Below are positions 27,595 to 36,485 of a DNA stretch of 64,000 nt, one piece after another (position 1 is the first letter of the stretch; each line of letters starts with the position of its first letter). Location of the stretch: assembly GCF_019218265.1 (NCBI RefSeq), contig NZ_JAHUZE010000002.1:1133779-1197778 (forward strand). Reading direction: 5' to 3'. The DNA is from Maritimibacter dapengensis. GTDB lineage: Bacteria > Pseudomonadota > Alphaproteobacteria > Rhodobacterales > Rhodobacteraceae. Below the pieces are notes generated by a model, which was not told where the DNA came from, made no database searches, and saw only the letters and a list, made by a program, of their open reading frames with translations. The translations under genes and the position numbers were made by a program.

Positions 27595-28755
27595 TCACAA
27601 GCGCGAGCGTGTATCGGCCCCGCCAACGAGCTGGCCATGCGTCTCGATGGCGAAACGGTCTGTCATGCCCGCGATGTAATCCGCGACGATCCGCGCCAGC
27701 GCCCGCTCATCCGTGGCCTTCGCCACGTCTTCGCGCCATTCCGAAGGCAGAAGCTCGGGGTTTTCCATGAAGAGCGGGAAAAGCTCGTTCACGATCATGG
27801 TGACTTCCTTGCGCATCAAGACGACCGAATGGGCGCGGTAGACCTGCCGGAACAAAAAGCCCCGCAGCGTCTTCAACTCTTGCCACAACGCGTCCGAGAA
27901 ACGGATCAACTGCTGGCCCGCGTGCCGAACGTCCTCGGCGGAACCCGGCTTCGCTTCCGCGATCAATTCCTGCGACCGCGCCAAAACGTCCTCGACCATG
28001 GTACCGAAAACACGGCGCAGCGCCTCGTGCCGCCGACGGTTCGAATCGAGCAGCGGATAACGCCGGTCCACCTCGTCGTATGCGCGTTTGATCATCGGGA
28101 TCTCGTAGATGTCTTCCTCGCTGATCAGGCGTGCCCGGATCGCGTCGTGAAGATCGTGGTTGTTGTACGCGATGTCGTCGGAAAGCGCTGCCACCTGTGC
28201 CTCGAGCGACGCATGGGTGCCAAGTTCGAGATCGTGGCGTGCGTTGTATTCCGCCAGCGCCACGGGAATATCGCCGGTCACCGGGCCGTTGTGCTTGGCA
28301 ATTCCCTCGAGCGTCTCCCACGTCAGGTTGAGCCCGTCGAAATCGGCATAGTGGCGTTCGAGCGAAGTCACAATCCTGAGCGCCTGCGCGTTGTGGTCAA
28401 ACCCGCCATAGGGCTCCATCAGCGCGTCCAGCGCATCCTCGCCGGTATGTCCGAAAGGCGTATGGCCAAGGTCATGCGCCAGCGCCACGGCTTCGGTCAG
28501 GTGCTCGTTCAAACCAAGAGTGCCCGCAATGGTCCGCGCGACCTGCGCCACCTCGATCGAATGGGTTAGCCGCGTGCGGTAGTAATCGCCCTCATGCTCC
28601 AGAAAAACCTGCGTCTTGTGTTTCAGCCTGCGAAACGCCGAGGCATGGATGATGCGGTCGCGGTCGCGTTGAAACGCTGACCGGAAGACGCTTTCGTCCT
28701 CAGGGAAGAGCCGCCCGCGGCTCGATTTCGGATCACACGCGAATGTGGCTGTCAT
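27595..28755 (-). CDS. dgt: dGTP triphosphohydrolase-like protein
   Basis: 386 residues from the ATG at 28755; the open frame continues upstream but is divergent with erpA there. The HD-domain metal ligands are in place: RLTHSIEVAQVARTIA and VALAHDLGHTPFGHTGEDAL, preceded by the conserved RDRIIHASAFRRLKHKTQV. The enzyme hydrolyses dNTPs to nucleosides and triphosphate; this shorter type-2 form is usual in alphaproteobacteria. It is divergent from erpA with 78 bp between starts, as in most relatives. Confidence 0.93.
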   Translation of the reverse strand: MTATFACDPKSSRGRLFPEDESVFRSAFQRDRDRIIHASAFRRLKHKTQVFLEHEGDYYRTRLTHSIEVAQVARTIAGTLGLNEHLTEAVALAHDLGHTPFGHTGEDALDALMEPYGGFDHNAQALRIVTSLERHYADFDGLNLTWETLEGIAKHNGPVTGDIPVALAEYNARHDLELGTHASLEAQVAALSDDIAYNNHDLHDAIRARLISEEDIYEIPMIKRAYDEVDRRYPLLDSNRRRHEALRRVFGTMVEDVLARSQELIAEAKPGSAEDVRHAGQQLIRFSDALWQELKTLRGFLFRQVYRAHSVVLMRKEVTMIVNELFPLFMENPELLPSEWREDVAKATDERALARIVADYIAGMTDRFAIETHGQLVGGADTRSRL

Positions 28756-28833
28756 GCTCGCCTCGTTCCCTTGCCGCCCCCCGGCACTCCTCCTATATTC
28801 CATTGGAGAGACAAGGAAAACACGGGTGTCGAT

Positions 28834-29163
28834 ATGGAACTCAACCTGCCCCCCAAAGTGACCGACCGCGCCTTCGCCCGGCTGGGCGAGATCGGTGCGG
28901 GCAAGGACGGCAAAGCCCTGCGCGTCGCCGTCGAAGGTGGCGGATGTTCGGGCTTTCAATACGATATCGCGCTGGACGATCCCGGCGACGGCGACCTCGT
29001 GCTCGAAGGCTCGGGCGAGAAAGTCGTGATCGACGAAGTGTCGCTCCCGTTCCTCGCAGGTGCCACGATCGACTTCACCGAGGAACTGATTGGGGCCCGG
29101 TTCATCATCGACAACCCGAACGCGTCCAGCTCCTGCGGTTGCGGCACGTCCTTTTCCATGTAA
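28834..29163 (+). CDS. erpA: Fe-S cluster insertion protein (A-type carrier)
   Basis: 109 residues of the HesB/IscA/ErpA family. The three cluster-binding cysteines are C38 (EGGGCSGFQY) and C101/C103 (SSSCGCGTSF). It receives an Fe-S cluster and delivers it to target apoproteins in the cytoplasm. The ATG at 28834 is chosen because family homology begins at MELNLPPKVTDRAF; the upstream site is weak. A hairpin element follows the stop codon. Confidence 0.93.
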   Translation: MELNLPPKVTDRAFARLGEIGAGKDGKALRVAVEGGGCSGFQYDIALDDPGDGDLVLEGSGEKVVIDEVSLPFLAGATIDFTEELIGARFIIDNPNASSSCGCGTSFSM

Positions 29164-29173
29164 GACGCTGAAC

Positions 29174-29242
29174 TTGCGACTTGCGTCGCAAACGGGGGCT
29201 CTGCCCCCGCACCCCCGAAGTATTTTCGGAACAATGAAGGGG
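29174..29242 (-). repeat. Dispersed two-hairpin intergenic element, copy 3
   Basis: Between erpA and the ASKHA gene. Perfect 7-bp hairpin with TTGC loop (TTGCGAC / GTCGCAA, 29174-29191), then a second 7-bp hairpin (CGGGGGC / GCCCCCG, 29193-29209), then the AT-rich box with ACCCCCGAAGTATTTTCGG and AACAATGAAGGGG. On the minus strand the box reads CCCCTTCATTGTTCCGAAAA, matching copy 2. It may double as the erpA terminator. Confidence 0.65.
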
Positions 29243-29265
29243 ACCGTGGACAAGGGACGCGCGGC

Positions 29266-31290
29266 ATGAGTGAACAGGACCCTTTGGTAATTTTCACGCC
29301 TTCGGGCAAACGCGGTCGCGTGGCACCGGGCACGAAGGTGCTGGACGCAGCCCGTGCGCTCGGGGTCGATCTGGATTCCGTCTGCGGGATGCGAGGGATC
29401 TGTTCCAAGTGTCAGGTCGCGCCGGGTGTCGGCGAATTCTCGAAACACGGCGTGACCGTTTCCCCCGACGCCCTGTCGCCCATCAACGCGGTCGAGGAAC
29501 GATATGACCGGGTGCGCGGGCTGAAGCCGGGGCGTCGGCTGGGATGCCAGGCGCAGGTGCTGTCGGACGTGGTCATCGACGTGCCCCCCGAAAGCCAGGT
29601 ACACAAGCAGGTGGTGCGAAAACGCGCCGAGGTCCGCGACATCGTGCTTTCTCCAACGGTGTCGCTTTCCTATGTCGAGGTTGCCGAGCCGGACATGCAT
29701 CACCCATCGAGCGATGCGGAGCGGCTCCTGGATGCGCTCAAGGCGCAGACCGGGCACGACGATCTCGACTTCGACCGCGCTCTTCTCCCGTCGTTGCAGA
29801 AGACCCTGCGGGCCGGGAAATGGTTGGTCACCGCCGCGATCCACGATGACGGCGCCCCGGTCGTGGTGGCGCTCTGGCCGGGGTTTTACGAAGGCAAGCT
29901 GCATGGGCTTGCCGTGGATCTGGGGTCGACCACCATCGCAGGCCATCTCGTACAGCTAGACACCGGCGAGGTGCTCGCCTCCTCCGGCCTGATGAACCCG
30001 CAGATCCGCTTTGGCGAAGACCTGATGAGCCGGGTCTCCTACGCCATGCTGAACGAGGGCGGCGCGACCGAGATGACAGCGGTCGTGCGCGAGGGCATCG
30101 GGCGGTTGGTCGACGAGTTGATCGAAGAGGCGGGAATAGAGCGCGGCAGCCTGCTGGATGCGACCTTCGTGATGAACCCGGTGATGCACCACCTCTTTCT
30201 TGGCCTTGATCCATACGAACTGGGCCAGGCCCCTTTCGCGCTGGCCGTCGGGTCGGCGCAATCCTGCAAGGCCAATGATCTCGGGCTGGATATCGCCCCT
30301 GGCACCCGCGCGTATGTCCTGCCGCTGATTGCGGGCCATGTCGGTGCAGATGCCGCTGCGGTCGCCCTGTCCGAAGCGCCACACCGCTCCGACGACCTCG
30401 CACTCGTCGTGGACGTCGGCACCAATGCCGAGATCATGCTTGGCGACAAAACCGGCGTCCTCGCCTGCTCCTCGCCCACCGGCCCCGCCTTCGAAGGTGC
30501 GCAGATCAGTGCCGGCCAGCGTGCCGCCCCCGGCGCAATCGAGCGTGTCCAGATCGACCCCACGACGAAAGAGCCGCGCTTCCGTGTGATCGGCGTGGAC
30601 CTGTGGTCCGACGAAACCGGCTTCGAAACCGCCGTCGCCGCGACCGGCATCACCGGCATTTGCGGTTCGGGCATCATCGAGGCGGTGGCCGAGATGCGCA
30701 TGGCGGGCATTGTGGACCCGACCGGCCTCATCGGCTCGGCAGACCAAACCGGGACGCCGCGCTGCATTCTCGATGGGCGCACTCATTCCTACGTTCTTTG
30801 GGAAAATGGAGACCGGCAGATCACCGTCACCAACGGCGACATCCGCGCGATCCAGATGGCCAAGGCCGCGCTCTATGCCGGCGCGCGGCTCCTGATGGAC
30901 AAACGCGGTGTGGACAGCGTCAACCGCGTGGTGCTCGCAGGCGCTTTCGGGGCGCATATCTCGCCCAAGCACGCCATGGTGCTGGGCATGATCCCCGACT
31001 GCCCGCTGGAAAAGGTCACGAGCGCAGGCAATGCCGCTGGGACCGGCGCGCGCATCGCGCTCCTGAACCGCGAGGCACGGCGCGAGATCGAGGGGCTGGT
31101 GCGCAAAATCGAAAAGATCGAAACCGCCGTGGAACCCCGGTTCCAGGAACATTTCGTTGCCGCCACCGCCATGCCGAACGCCGCCGACCCCTTTCCGCTC
31201 CTGCGCGGCGTGGTGACCCTGCCGGAGGTCGACTTCAACACCGGGGGCGACGGCGCTGGTGGCGGCCGCCGCAGACGCCGGCGCGGTTAG
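29266..31290 (+). CDS. [2Fe-2S]-ASKHA corrinoid-protein activator (DUF4445)
   Basis: A 674-residue protein with an N-terminal plant-type ferredoxin domain (cysteines C40, C46, C49 in SVCGMRGICSKCQ and C94 in RRLGCQAQ), a linker, and a large ASKHA ATPase-like domain (GLAVDLGSTTIAGHLV at ~208, LALVVDVGTNAEIMLGDK at ~380, LAGAFGAHISPKHAMVLGM near 565). Family members (RamA/RACE proteins) use ATP and the cluster to reduce inactive Co(II) corrinoids of methyltransferases. The C-terminus is a run of Gly and Arg. No corrinoid protein is nearby, so the partner lies elsewhere, for example a MetH or one-carbon methyltransferase. Confidence 0.85.
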   Translation: MSEQDPLVIFTPSGKRGRVAPGTKVLDAARALGVDLDSVCGMRGICSKCQVAPGVGEFSKHGVTVSPDALSPINAVEERYDRVRGLKPGRRLGCQAQVLSDVVIDVPPESQVHKQVVRKRAEVRDIVLSPTVSLSYVEVAEPDMHHPSSDAERLLDALKAQTGHDDLDFDRALLPSLQKTLRAGKWLVTAAIHDDGAPVVVALWPGFYEGKLHGLAVDLGSTTIAGHLVQLDTGEVLASSGLMNPQIRFGEDLMSRVSYAMLNEGGATEMTAVVREGIGRLVDELIEEAGIERGSLLDATFVMNPVMHHLFLGLDPYELGQAPFALAVGSAQSCKANDLGLDIAPGTRAYVLPLIAGHVGADAAAVALSEAPHRSDDLALVVDVGTNAEIMLGDKTGVLACSSPTGPAFEGAQISAGQRAAPGAIERVQIDPTTKEPRFRVIGVDLWSDETGFETAVAATGITGICGSGIIEAVAEMRMAGIVDPTGLIGSADQTGTPRCILDGRTHSYVLWENGDRQITVTNGDIRAIQMAKAALYAGARLLMDKRGVDSVNRVVLAGAFGAHISPKHAMVLGMIPDCPLEKVTSAGNAAGTGARIALLNREARREIEGLVRKIEKIETAVEPRFQEHFVAATAMPNAADPFPLLRGVVTLPEVDFNTGGDGAGGGRRRRRRG

Positions 31291-31330
31291 GCTTGACGAA
31301 GCCCCCGGCGCTTCGTATCTCAGCGATCAC

Positions 31331-31404
31331 GCGGGTGTAGCTCAATGGTAGAGCAGCAGCTTCCCAAGCTGACGACGAGGGTTCGATTCCCTTCACCCGC
31401 TCCA
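31331..31404 (+). tRNA. tRNA-Gly (anticodon CCC)
   Basis: A 74-nt cloverleaf with encoded CCA: acceptor GCGGGTG/CACCCGC, D-arm GCTC..GAGC, anticodon loop TTCCCAA (anticodon CCC), T-arm AGGG-TTCGATT-CCCT, discriminator T. The outermost anticodon-stem pair appears to be a G-A mismatch. It closes the conserved backbone: directly downstream the sequence becomes AT-rich and contains a decayed integrase, as expected for an integration hotspot at a tRNA 3' end. Confidence 0.95.
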
Positions 31405-32193
31405 TATTTTTCCTCATATAAATCAGTAAGATATGTGGAATATCCGGGGAATTTTCCACGATTCAAAAGGGGAAGAAAAGGGAACAAAATGGTCAGGTGT
31501 GGGAGGTTCCTCCCACAGTGAGTCCCCACACAACACGCATACGTTCTCGTTTTCCTCTTTCCCACAGTCCCAAGTTGAAGAGCAAAACAAGACACTCAAG
31601 CAGCATGGTGTATATGACTTTGTTTTTTCTACTTGTGCAAAACGCAGGCCGTTTTGTACTCAACCCTTGCGCGAAAATTGCCATCCAAAAATGAGGGTTA
31701 AGTCGGGTTAGTGCGCCGTCTCGCTACCTATAGGGCCGTTACTCCGAGAACGCGTATTTGGCCAAACTGTAGAACAAATGATCAGCCGCATTTGTACTGC
31801 TTCCCAGATCATGCGATCTCCATTCTTTGGCATTCGCCGCAAATTTCGAGATGTCGACGATTTCCAATGTGTTTTCCACGAACTTCAAGGATCATAGCGA
31901 ACCTAGTGGGACTTCGTTCTGCGTCAGGACCGTGGCAGGAATTGATTTTTCTTGTGCCTCGTATTCGCCTGCCATTGTCCCGGTGAAGACTGTTCCCGTA
32001 ACGCAATTTTCAAAAACACCGTCGAACCGAAAACTGTGCTCAAGAAGTCGTTGAACGCGCGGTTCCGACGACACACGAATTGAAGGTTTCCAGGGTCCAC
32101 TTGATGACCAATAAGAACCGGAATCCCTTCGGCGCTCTCCTCAAAAGGTGGGTGAAACCTTAAAAATCTTCCATGACTGAAAAAAATTGAGAT
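31405..32193. other. AT-rich non-coding stretch behind tRNA-Gly
   Basis: 790 bp with clearly lower GC than the backbone and no convincing gene in either direction; the short frames present lack ribosome sites and family features. It contains a perfect 9-bp inverted repeat (TGTGGGAGG-TT-CCTCCCACA, 31498-31517) and several further CCCACA/CCACAC motifs within the next 60 bases. This is the kind of arm-site layout seen around attachment regions, but no direct repeat of the tRNA end was found in the window. Confidence 0.5.
31498..31517. repeat. Perfect inverted repeat near tRNA-Gly
   Basis: TGTGGGAGG and CCTCCCACA flank a two-base centre, 94 bp past the tRNA CCA end. No T-tract follows. It could be a recombinase arm site, an operator or a transcript end; the sequence does not decide. 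Confidence 0.45.
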
Positions 32194-32826
32194 ATGAATA
32201 CTAGTATTGTATCGATATTGGAAACAATTGGTTCCCTCAGTACCCCTCCCCGGTTGCGCCCCCCAAAGCGCGCCGGGGCCCCTTTTCTGAGGATACTAGG
32301 AAAGACCTTTCTGGCGTGTGGAAAGACAACTCAATATTTGCCCAGATTTACGGTTCCGTATCCGGCCCAAATTGGCCCCTCGAAACTTTTTTGCGATGAC
32401 ACGGTCACAGATGGCAATGCGGTCATGGTCGGTTTCAAGTACCTGTGGCCTGGCCGGTTCCATGAGCGCCTGAACATCTCAAAACGCCAACACGCGCGTA
32501 TCGTTCGGGACCGGGTGACGTCGATTGGTCTAGGAGCGAGCGCTAACAGAACCCATTCAATCCGCAGAACAAAAGTCACTCAGATCAACAAGAAGACCGG
32601 AGACCTTCGAGCCGTCCAGCTCCTCCTAGACCACACCAAAAAAAGCGCGGTACGATACATTGTGGTGGAGCTTGAGGGTGCCTTGGCGATTGCCGAGGCC
32701 ATAGAAATCTACCTACAGGGGGCCGCTTTCAAGGGCGGCCCGCACCGCATTCTCGGCACCACGCTCGGATGCTGCGGTTTCGGCCCGCCAACCAGCCATT
32801 CGCTGCGGCGCCATTTGGGGAGATGA
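32194..32826 (+). pseudogene. Decayed tyrosine recombinase (C-terminal catalytic part)
   Basis: Only the C-terminal half of a plasmid/island-type tyrosine recombinase is recognisable, in residues ~75-175 of this frame. Catalytic residues seen are H121 and R124 (THSIRRTKV), H147 (LLLDHTKKS) and Y155 (AVRYIVVEL). The usual family text is GTHSLRRTKA...LLGHTKxESTVRYL. The upstream catalytic arginine and the DNA-binding half are missing, one residue is lost between His and Tyr, and the first ~70 residues of the frame look like non-coding sequence. It is most likely an inactive remnant of the element that used the tRNA-Gly site. Confidence 0.7.
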
Positions 32827-32910
32827 TCGACGTAGTGTTTCGCGCAACAAGCCTGTCATACAAAGCCGGTTTCGATTCCGGCCTTGCACGCATAGGGGTC
32901 GACTTGCAGC

Positions 32911-33831
32911 TCACGTAAACAGAACCGGTTCCTTGCGCCGCGTATCAACCTTCAGCGTAAACACGTCCGGGCAGGCATAATGTCCGGCCACGTCAAACAG
33001 CCGGCGGCGTTCCGCGACCGACGAAAGATCGACCTCGGCTTCGATCAATCCTTGTGTCTTCTGCGCAGGTCCCGCCAACACCCGACCGCCCGGCGCAATG
33101 ATCGACGCATTGCCGGGGCTGACCCATTCGCCCCACTCGATCATGTCTTCGCGCCCGGGCAGATCGGCAGGCAAGTTATCGAAGCGGACGCACCCGTTTA
33201 CGCCTACGACGATGCAGCCCCCTTCCATACCGATATGCTGCATCGTGACGTGCCAGACCTCTTCGTTATAAGCCGTTGGCGCGCAAAGGATCTCCATATT
33301 CTGTGCATAGAGCGCCATTCGCGCCATCGGCATGTAATTCTCCCAACACAGCAACACACCGATGCGTCCAACCGCGCTGTCCACCACCCGAAGGGAGGAG
33401 CCGTCGCCGAACCCCCAAACGGTCCGCTCTGCGTTGGTCGGCATGAGCTTTCGGTGGATATTCAGGATCGTGCCGTCGGCGTCGATGACGACCCCTGTGT
33501 TGTAGAGCGTCCCTCCCGACTTCTCCTGTATTCCAAGCACAACCACGATATGGTTTTCGCGGGCCGCCTCCTGGATCGGGGCGAGAACATTTGTGGTCAG
33601 ATCGGAGGCGTTGTCCCACAGCCGTTTGTAGATCGCCGCGTAATCGCCGTCCTCGTCATGGGTCGGTGTCAATGCCCAAACGAAATCGACATAACCGGGA
33701 AACCAAGCTTCGGGAAACACGACAAGTTTGCTTCCTCCTGCCGCGGCGCGTCCGATGATCTCCACTCCTCGCTCGATGGAACCCGACAGATCGTAATAGA
33801 CCGGTGGCTCATGCACAGCTGTCACTTTCAT
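32911..33831 (-). CDS. Nitrilase
   Basis: A 306-residue carbon-nitrogen hydrolase. The catalytic triad is intact: E41 (LVVFPEAWFPGY), K128 (NIHRKLMPT) and C162 (VLLCWENYMP). The segment around the cysteine, C-W-E-N-x-M-P, is the pattern of true nitrilases (nitrile to acid plus ammonia), not amidases. No signal peptide. It is isolated between a recombinase remnant and the sensor/polysaccharide locus, with no transporter or aldoxime gene beside it, so the substrate is open. The 294-bp region upstream (33832-34125) shows no gene. Confidence 0.9.
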   Translation of the reverse strand: MKVTAVHEPPVYYDLSGSIERGVEIIGRAAAGGSKLVVFPEAWFPGYVDFVWALTPTHDEDGDYAAIYKRLWDNASDLTTNVLAPIQEAARENHIVVVLGIQEKSGGTLYNTGVVIDADGTILNIHRKLMPTNAERTVWGFGDGSSLRVVDSAVGRIGVLLCWENYMPMARMALYAQNMEILCAPTAYNEEVWHVTMQHIGMEGGCIVVGVNGCVRFDNLPADLPGREDMIEWGEWVSPGNASIIAPGGRVLAGPAQKTQGLIEAEVDLSSVAERRRLFDVAGHYACPDVFTLKVDTRRKEPVLFT

Positions 33832-34125
33832 CGAAATCTCCCGTCTGAACGCTCTGCACTCAATCTAGCGTCCATCCTGCGACGAAAGATACCTCCCCGT
33901 TAGTGGGCGTGAGGCCGGAACAAGCATGAAGCGGACCTCGCATGCATTGCGGTGTTCGTAACGCCAAGGACCTGAAATCTTGCAGTGGAATCGGCCCATG
34001 CCAGAACATTGCAATTATCGGCTTCGCTGCAGCGCAGCTTCCCCAATCCGGTCCTTCACTACATCGCGCGAAAATGTCGGATACGTGAAAGTTGGCCCCC
34101 GTCGTTGCATTTTCGTACAGACTTT

Positions 34126-35211
34126 TTATCTGCTACTTGTTTTTGGGGTGTCTTGCACGCGAACCTGCAGCCGGGCCAGTGCATTGGATAATTGCTCAGC
34201 TTCAAAACTGCGCGTTGCTTCTGACGGGTAGATCTCTTCACCATCTGCTATCTGCGCAGCTTCAAGGGCTAGATCGGCAAGCGGTTTGAGGTAGCGCAGA
34301 GCAAAGACAAGAGCGAGCACGCCGATGGCGGCGAACAGGAAGAAAGCCGTCCAGATCATGGACGTCCACACGTTCCCGATTGTGCCAATGCTTGCCGCAA
34401 TCGGCACTTGCACAACAAGGGACCAGCCGAAGTCGGGCATGTCGCCTTCGATAAGCTCGGGGAGAACGCCGGAAACACTGCCTCTGTTACCGTCCTTCAT
34501 CACGATGCTCTCGAAGTTCGTGCCAAGTTCGGCGCGGGACAGGATCAAGGGCGACAGGTGTGTGTCCAGATCACCTTCGCGCAGGAACAAGGGGGCTGCG
34601 CTGTTGTCAAGAACGGTGACGTCCACGTCGAGCCGTTCGGCGGAGCTCTGGATGAAGTCCTCCAACCACGAACCTTGCAGCTTGTATACGGCGAGCCCTT
34701 TTACTCGGCCCAGCCGGTCACGGACCGGGCGCGAGATGAAAATCGAGGCTTCGCCCGTGGCGCTGCGTGCTGCGACGGTTTGAACAGTGTCGCGGCGAAG
34801 GCCTTGATTAAACCACGCCATTGTGGAGACGTTGGTGCCTTCGTTCACTCCCAATCCACCTGCCAGAACCGTTCCGTCAAGATCGACTACGGCCGCCCAT
34901 GTTACGCCGTCGGACGCCATCATGGCGGCGTCTGTCAGAACGCGCATGCCGTCGTAATCCTCGGTGTTCACATAAGTGCTAAACCCAACCAGACTGTCCC
35001 ATTCCCGTGCGACAAGGCTCGACACGGCAAGTTGGATCGAGCGTGCTGCGTGGTGAGTGACCTGACCTTGCGAGCGGATCGAAAGGTCCTCGAGCTTCTT
35101 CTGGAATGGAAATAGAAAAACGAAGATAGCCAGCAGGAATGCCACTGTTGCTGTAAGGAACAATGTGCTGATAATGCGCGGCTGATGTTGTGCCTTCTTC
35201 GTCAAGGACAT
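34126..35211 (-). CDS. Cache-HAMP sensor without output domain
   Basis: About 361 residues from the ATG at 35211; an ATG at 35232 has its AGGA only three bases away. One membrane helix (RIISTLFLTATVAFLLAIFV), a ~240-residue periplasmic dCache-type region (VTWAAVVDLDGTVLAGG, then ARSATGEASIFISRPVRDR), a second helix (TSMIWTAFFLFAAIGVLALV) and a HAMP-like segment (RYLKPLADLALEAAQIADGE). The protein then stops: no kinase, cyclase or chemotaxis domain follows in any frame. It is divergent from the polysaccharide operon (151 bp). It probably passes a signal to a separate partner, or is a truncated receptor. Confidence 0.75.
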   Translation of the reverse strand: MSLTKKAQHQPRIISTLFLTATVAFLLAIFVFLFPFQKKLEDLSIRSQGQVTHHAARSIQLAVSSLVAREWDSLVGFSTYVNTEDYDGMRVLTDAAMMASDGVTWAAVVDLDGTVLAGGLGVNEGTNVSTMAWFNQGLRRDTVQTVAARSATGEASIFISRPVRDRLGRVKGLAVYKLQGSWLEDFIQSSAERLDVDVTVLDNSAAPLFLREGDLDTHLSPLILSRAELGTNFESIVMKDGNRGSVSGVLPELIEGDMPDFGWSLVVQVPIAASIGTIGNVWTSMIWTAFFLFAAIGVLALVFALRYLKPLADLALEAAQIADGEEIYPSEATRSFEAEQLSNALARLQVRVQDTPKTSSR

Positions 35212-35362
35212 TGCATGACCCCGTGGCTGCATTAATCCTTATCTGATAAATAGGTTTGGCGAAATTGAGGCAAGACTAGGTTTCCCAAGTGGCAAGGAGG
35301 CTTTCCTGAAGAATAGTCTCTTCAATCGAAATCTCGGCAGACAGACAGGAGATAAGTATCCG
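35212..35362. promoter_or_regulatory. Divergent promoter region, sensor / polysaccharide operon
   Basis: About 150 bp between two opposite starts, so it must hold promoters both ways. It is AT-richer than the flanking genes. The GH8 start has CAGGAGATAAG upstream. I could not identify a reliable -35/-10 pair or a clear operator. Confidence 0.4.
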
Positions 35363-36391
35363 ATGAACCGGCGAACCCTTATGTCTTTGGCTTTGGGGGC
35401 TGCATTGCCTGCCGCGGTCCCGACACTGGTGAGGTCAGGCACCTTGACTGCCTGGGAACACTGGAAATCGGACTTTTTGGAGGAGAGCGGTCGTGTGATT
35501 GATGAAATGCAGGGCGGCGTGAGCCACTCGGAAGGGCAAGGATACGGCCTTTTGCTGGCACAGGCTTTTGGGGACCGCGCAGCTTTCGATGCAATCGAGG
35601 CATGGACGACCGAGCAACTTCTGATCCGTAAAGACGCGCTTATGGCGTGGCGATGGAGCCCTTCAGACGTGGCACAAAGAGAAACTGGTGCAAGGGACTG
35701 GCACACAGCGACGGATGGGGACCTTTTTAGGGCGTGGGCCCTTCTTAGAGCCGAGGTCTTTTCAGGTTGGGGCGATTACGGTGACACCGTCCGAGACATT
35801 GCAAATGCTTTGGTCGAGCTTTGTCTATTGCCGGACCCACGAGCACCGGAGGAGCCGGTTCTGAGTCCGAGCGCTGATGCGCCGGTTTTCGCTGAGGGAG
35901 TCTTGTTCAATCCTTCCTACGTCATGTCGCGCGCGCTGCGAGAGGTGGGCGCGTTTGCGGGCGCCGAGGAACTGGTACGCGCGGCCGATCACGGCGAAAT
36001 CATCCTCTCCGAACTCGCAAGTGTCGGTCTCGTCCCCGACTGGGTCCTCGTCACGCCGGACGGTTTCCTCCCCGCAACTGGGTACAGCAATCGGCATGGA
36101 TATGATGCGATCCGGGCAGCGCTTTATCTTTTTTGGTCGGGCCGAGGTGATCATCCGGCGGTCTCACAAAAAGTCGCTCTATGGCCCGCAGGACGAGACC
36201 TGCCGGTCGTATCCACTGTCGATGGTCAGATTTTGGAGCGCAGCACATTCGCTGGCTACAGAGCCGTATCGGAGCTGATCCGATGCGGGCGCCTTGCCCC
36301 GGGACAAGACACGCAAGAGCCTTACTATCCAGCGACTTTGGGGCTTCTGGCTTATGTCGCTAGGCGGGAAAGCGGGCTCTGTGATGGATAG
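35363..36391 (+). CDS. Glycoside hydrolase family 8 (endo-beta-glucanase)
   Basis: A 342-residue exported enzyme. The N-terminus MNRRTLMSLALGAALPAAVP is a Tat-like or Sec signal. The GH8 acid E57 lies in GVSHSEGQGYGLLLA, and the second catalytic region ARDWHTATDGDLFRAWALL carries D118/D120. GH8 comprises cellulases, licheninases and chitosanases; in polysaccharide operons the enzyme (as BcsZ) edits the nascent chain in the periplasm. Family text is otherwise complete (GYSNRHGYDAIRAALYLFW near the end). It is the first gene of the row GH8-adaptor-GT2-outer membrane protein. Confidence 0.88.
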   Translation: MNRRTLMSLALGAALPAAVPTLVRSGTLTAWEHWKSDFLEESGRVIDEMQGGVSHSEGQGYGLLLAQAFGDRAAFDAIEAWTTEQLLIRKDALMAWRWSPSDVAQRETGARDWHTATDGDLFRAWALLRAEVFSGWGDYGDTVRDIANALVELCLLPDPRAPEEPVLSPSADAPVFAEGVLFNPSYVMSRALREVGAFAGAEELVRAADHGEIILSELASVGLVPDWVLVTPDGFLPATGYSNRHGYDAIRAALYLFWSGRGDHPAVSQKVALWPAGRDLPVVSTVDGQILERSTFAGYRAVSELIRCGRLAPGQDTQEPYYPATLGLLAYVARRESGLCDG

Positions 36392-36485
36392 GACGTTCCT
36401 TACTTTCGACAATATTGGTTCGTATGATGATTAATAAAACCAAAGGCTTCGGCATCCGGCTGGACTAAACCAGAAGAGGTTCATC

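Noticed and set aside
28756..29946. Upstream extension of dgt beyond the ATG at 28755
   Set aside because: It runs antisense through erpA and the start of the ASKHA gene; HD-family homology begins at the inner ATG.
31235..31459. Minus-strand frame reading RVKGIEPSSSAWEAAALPLS across tRNA-Gly
   Set aside because: This is the well-known false product of translating the antisense of a tRNA-Gly gene; it overlaps the tRNA fully and has no other support.
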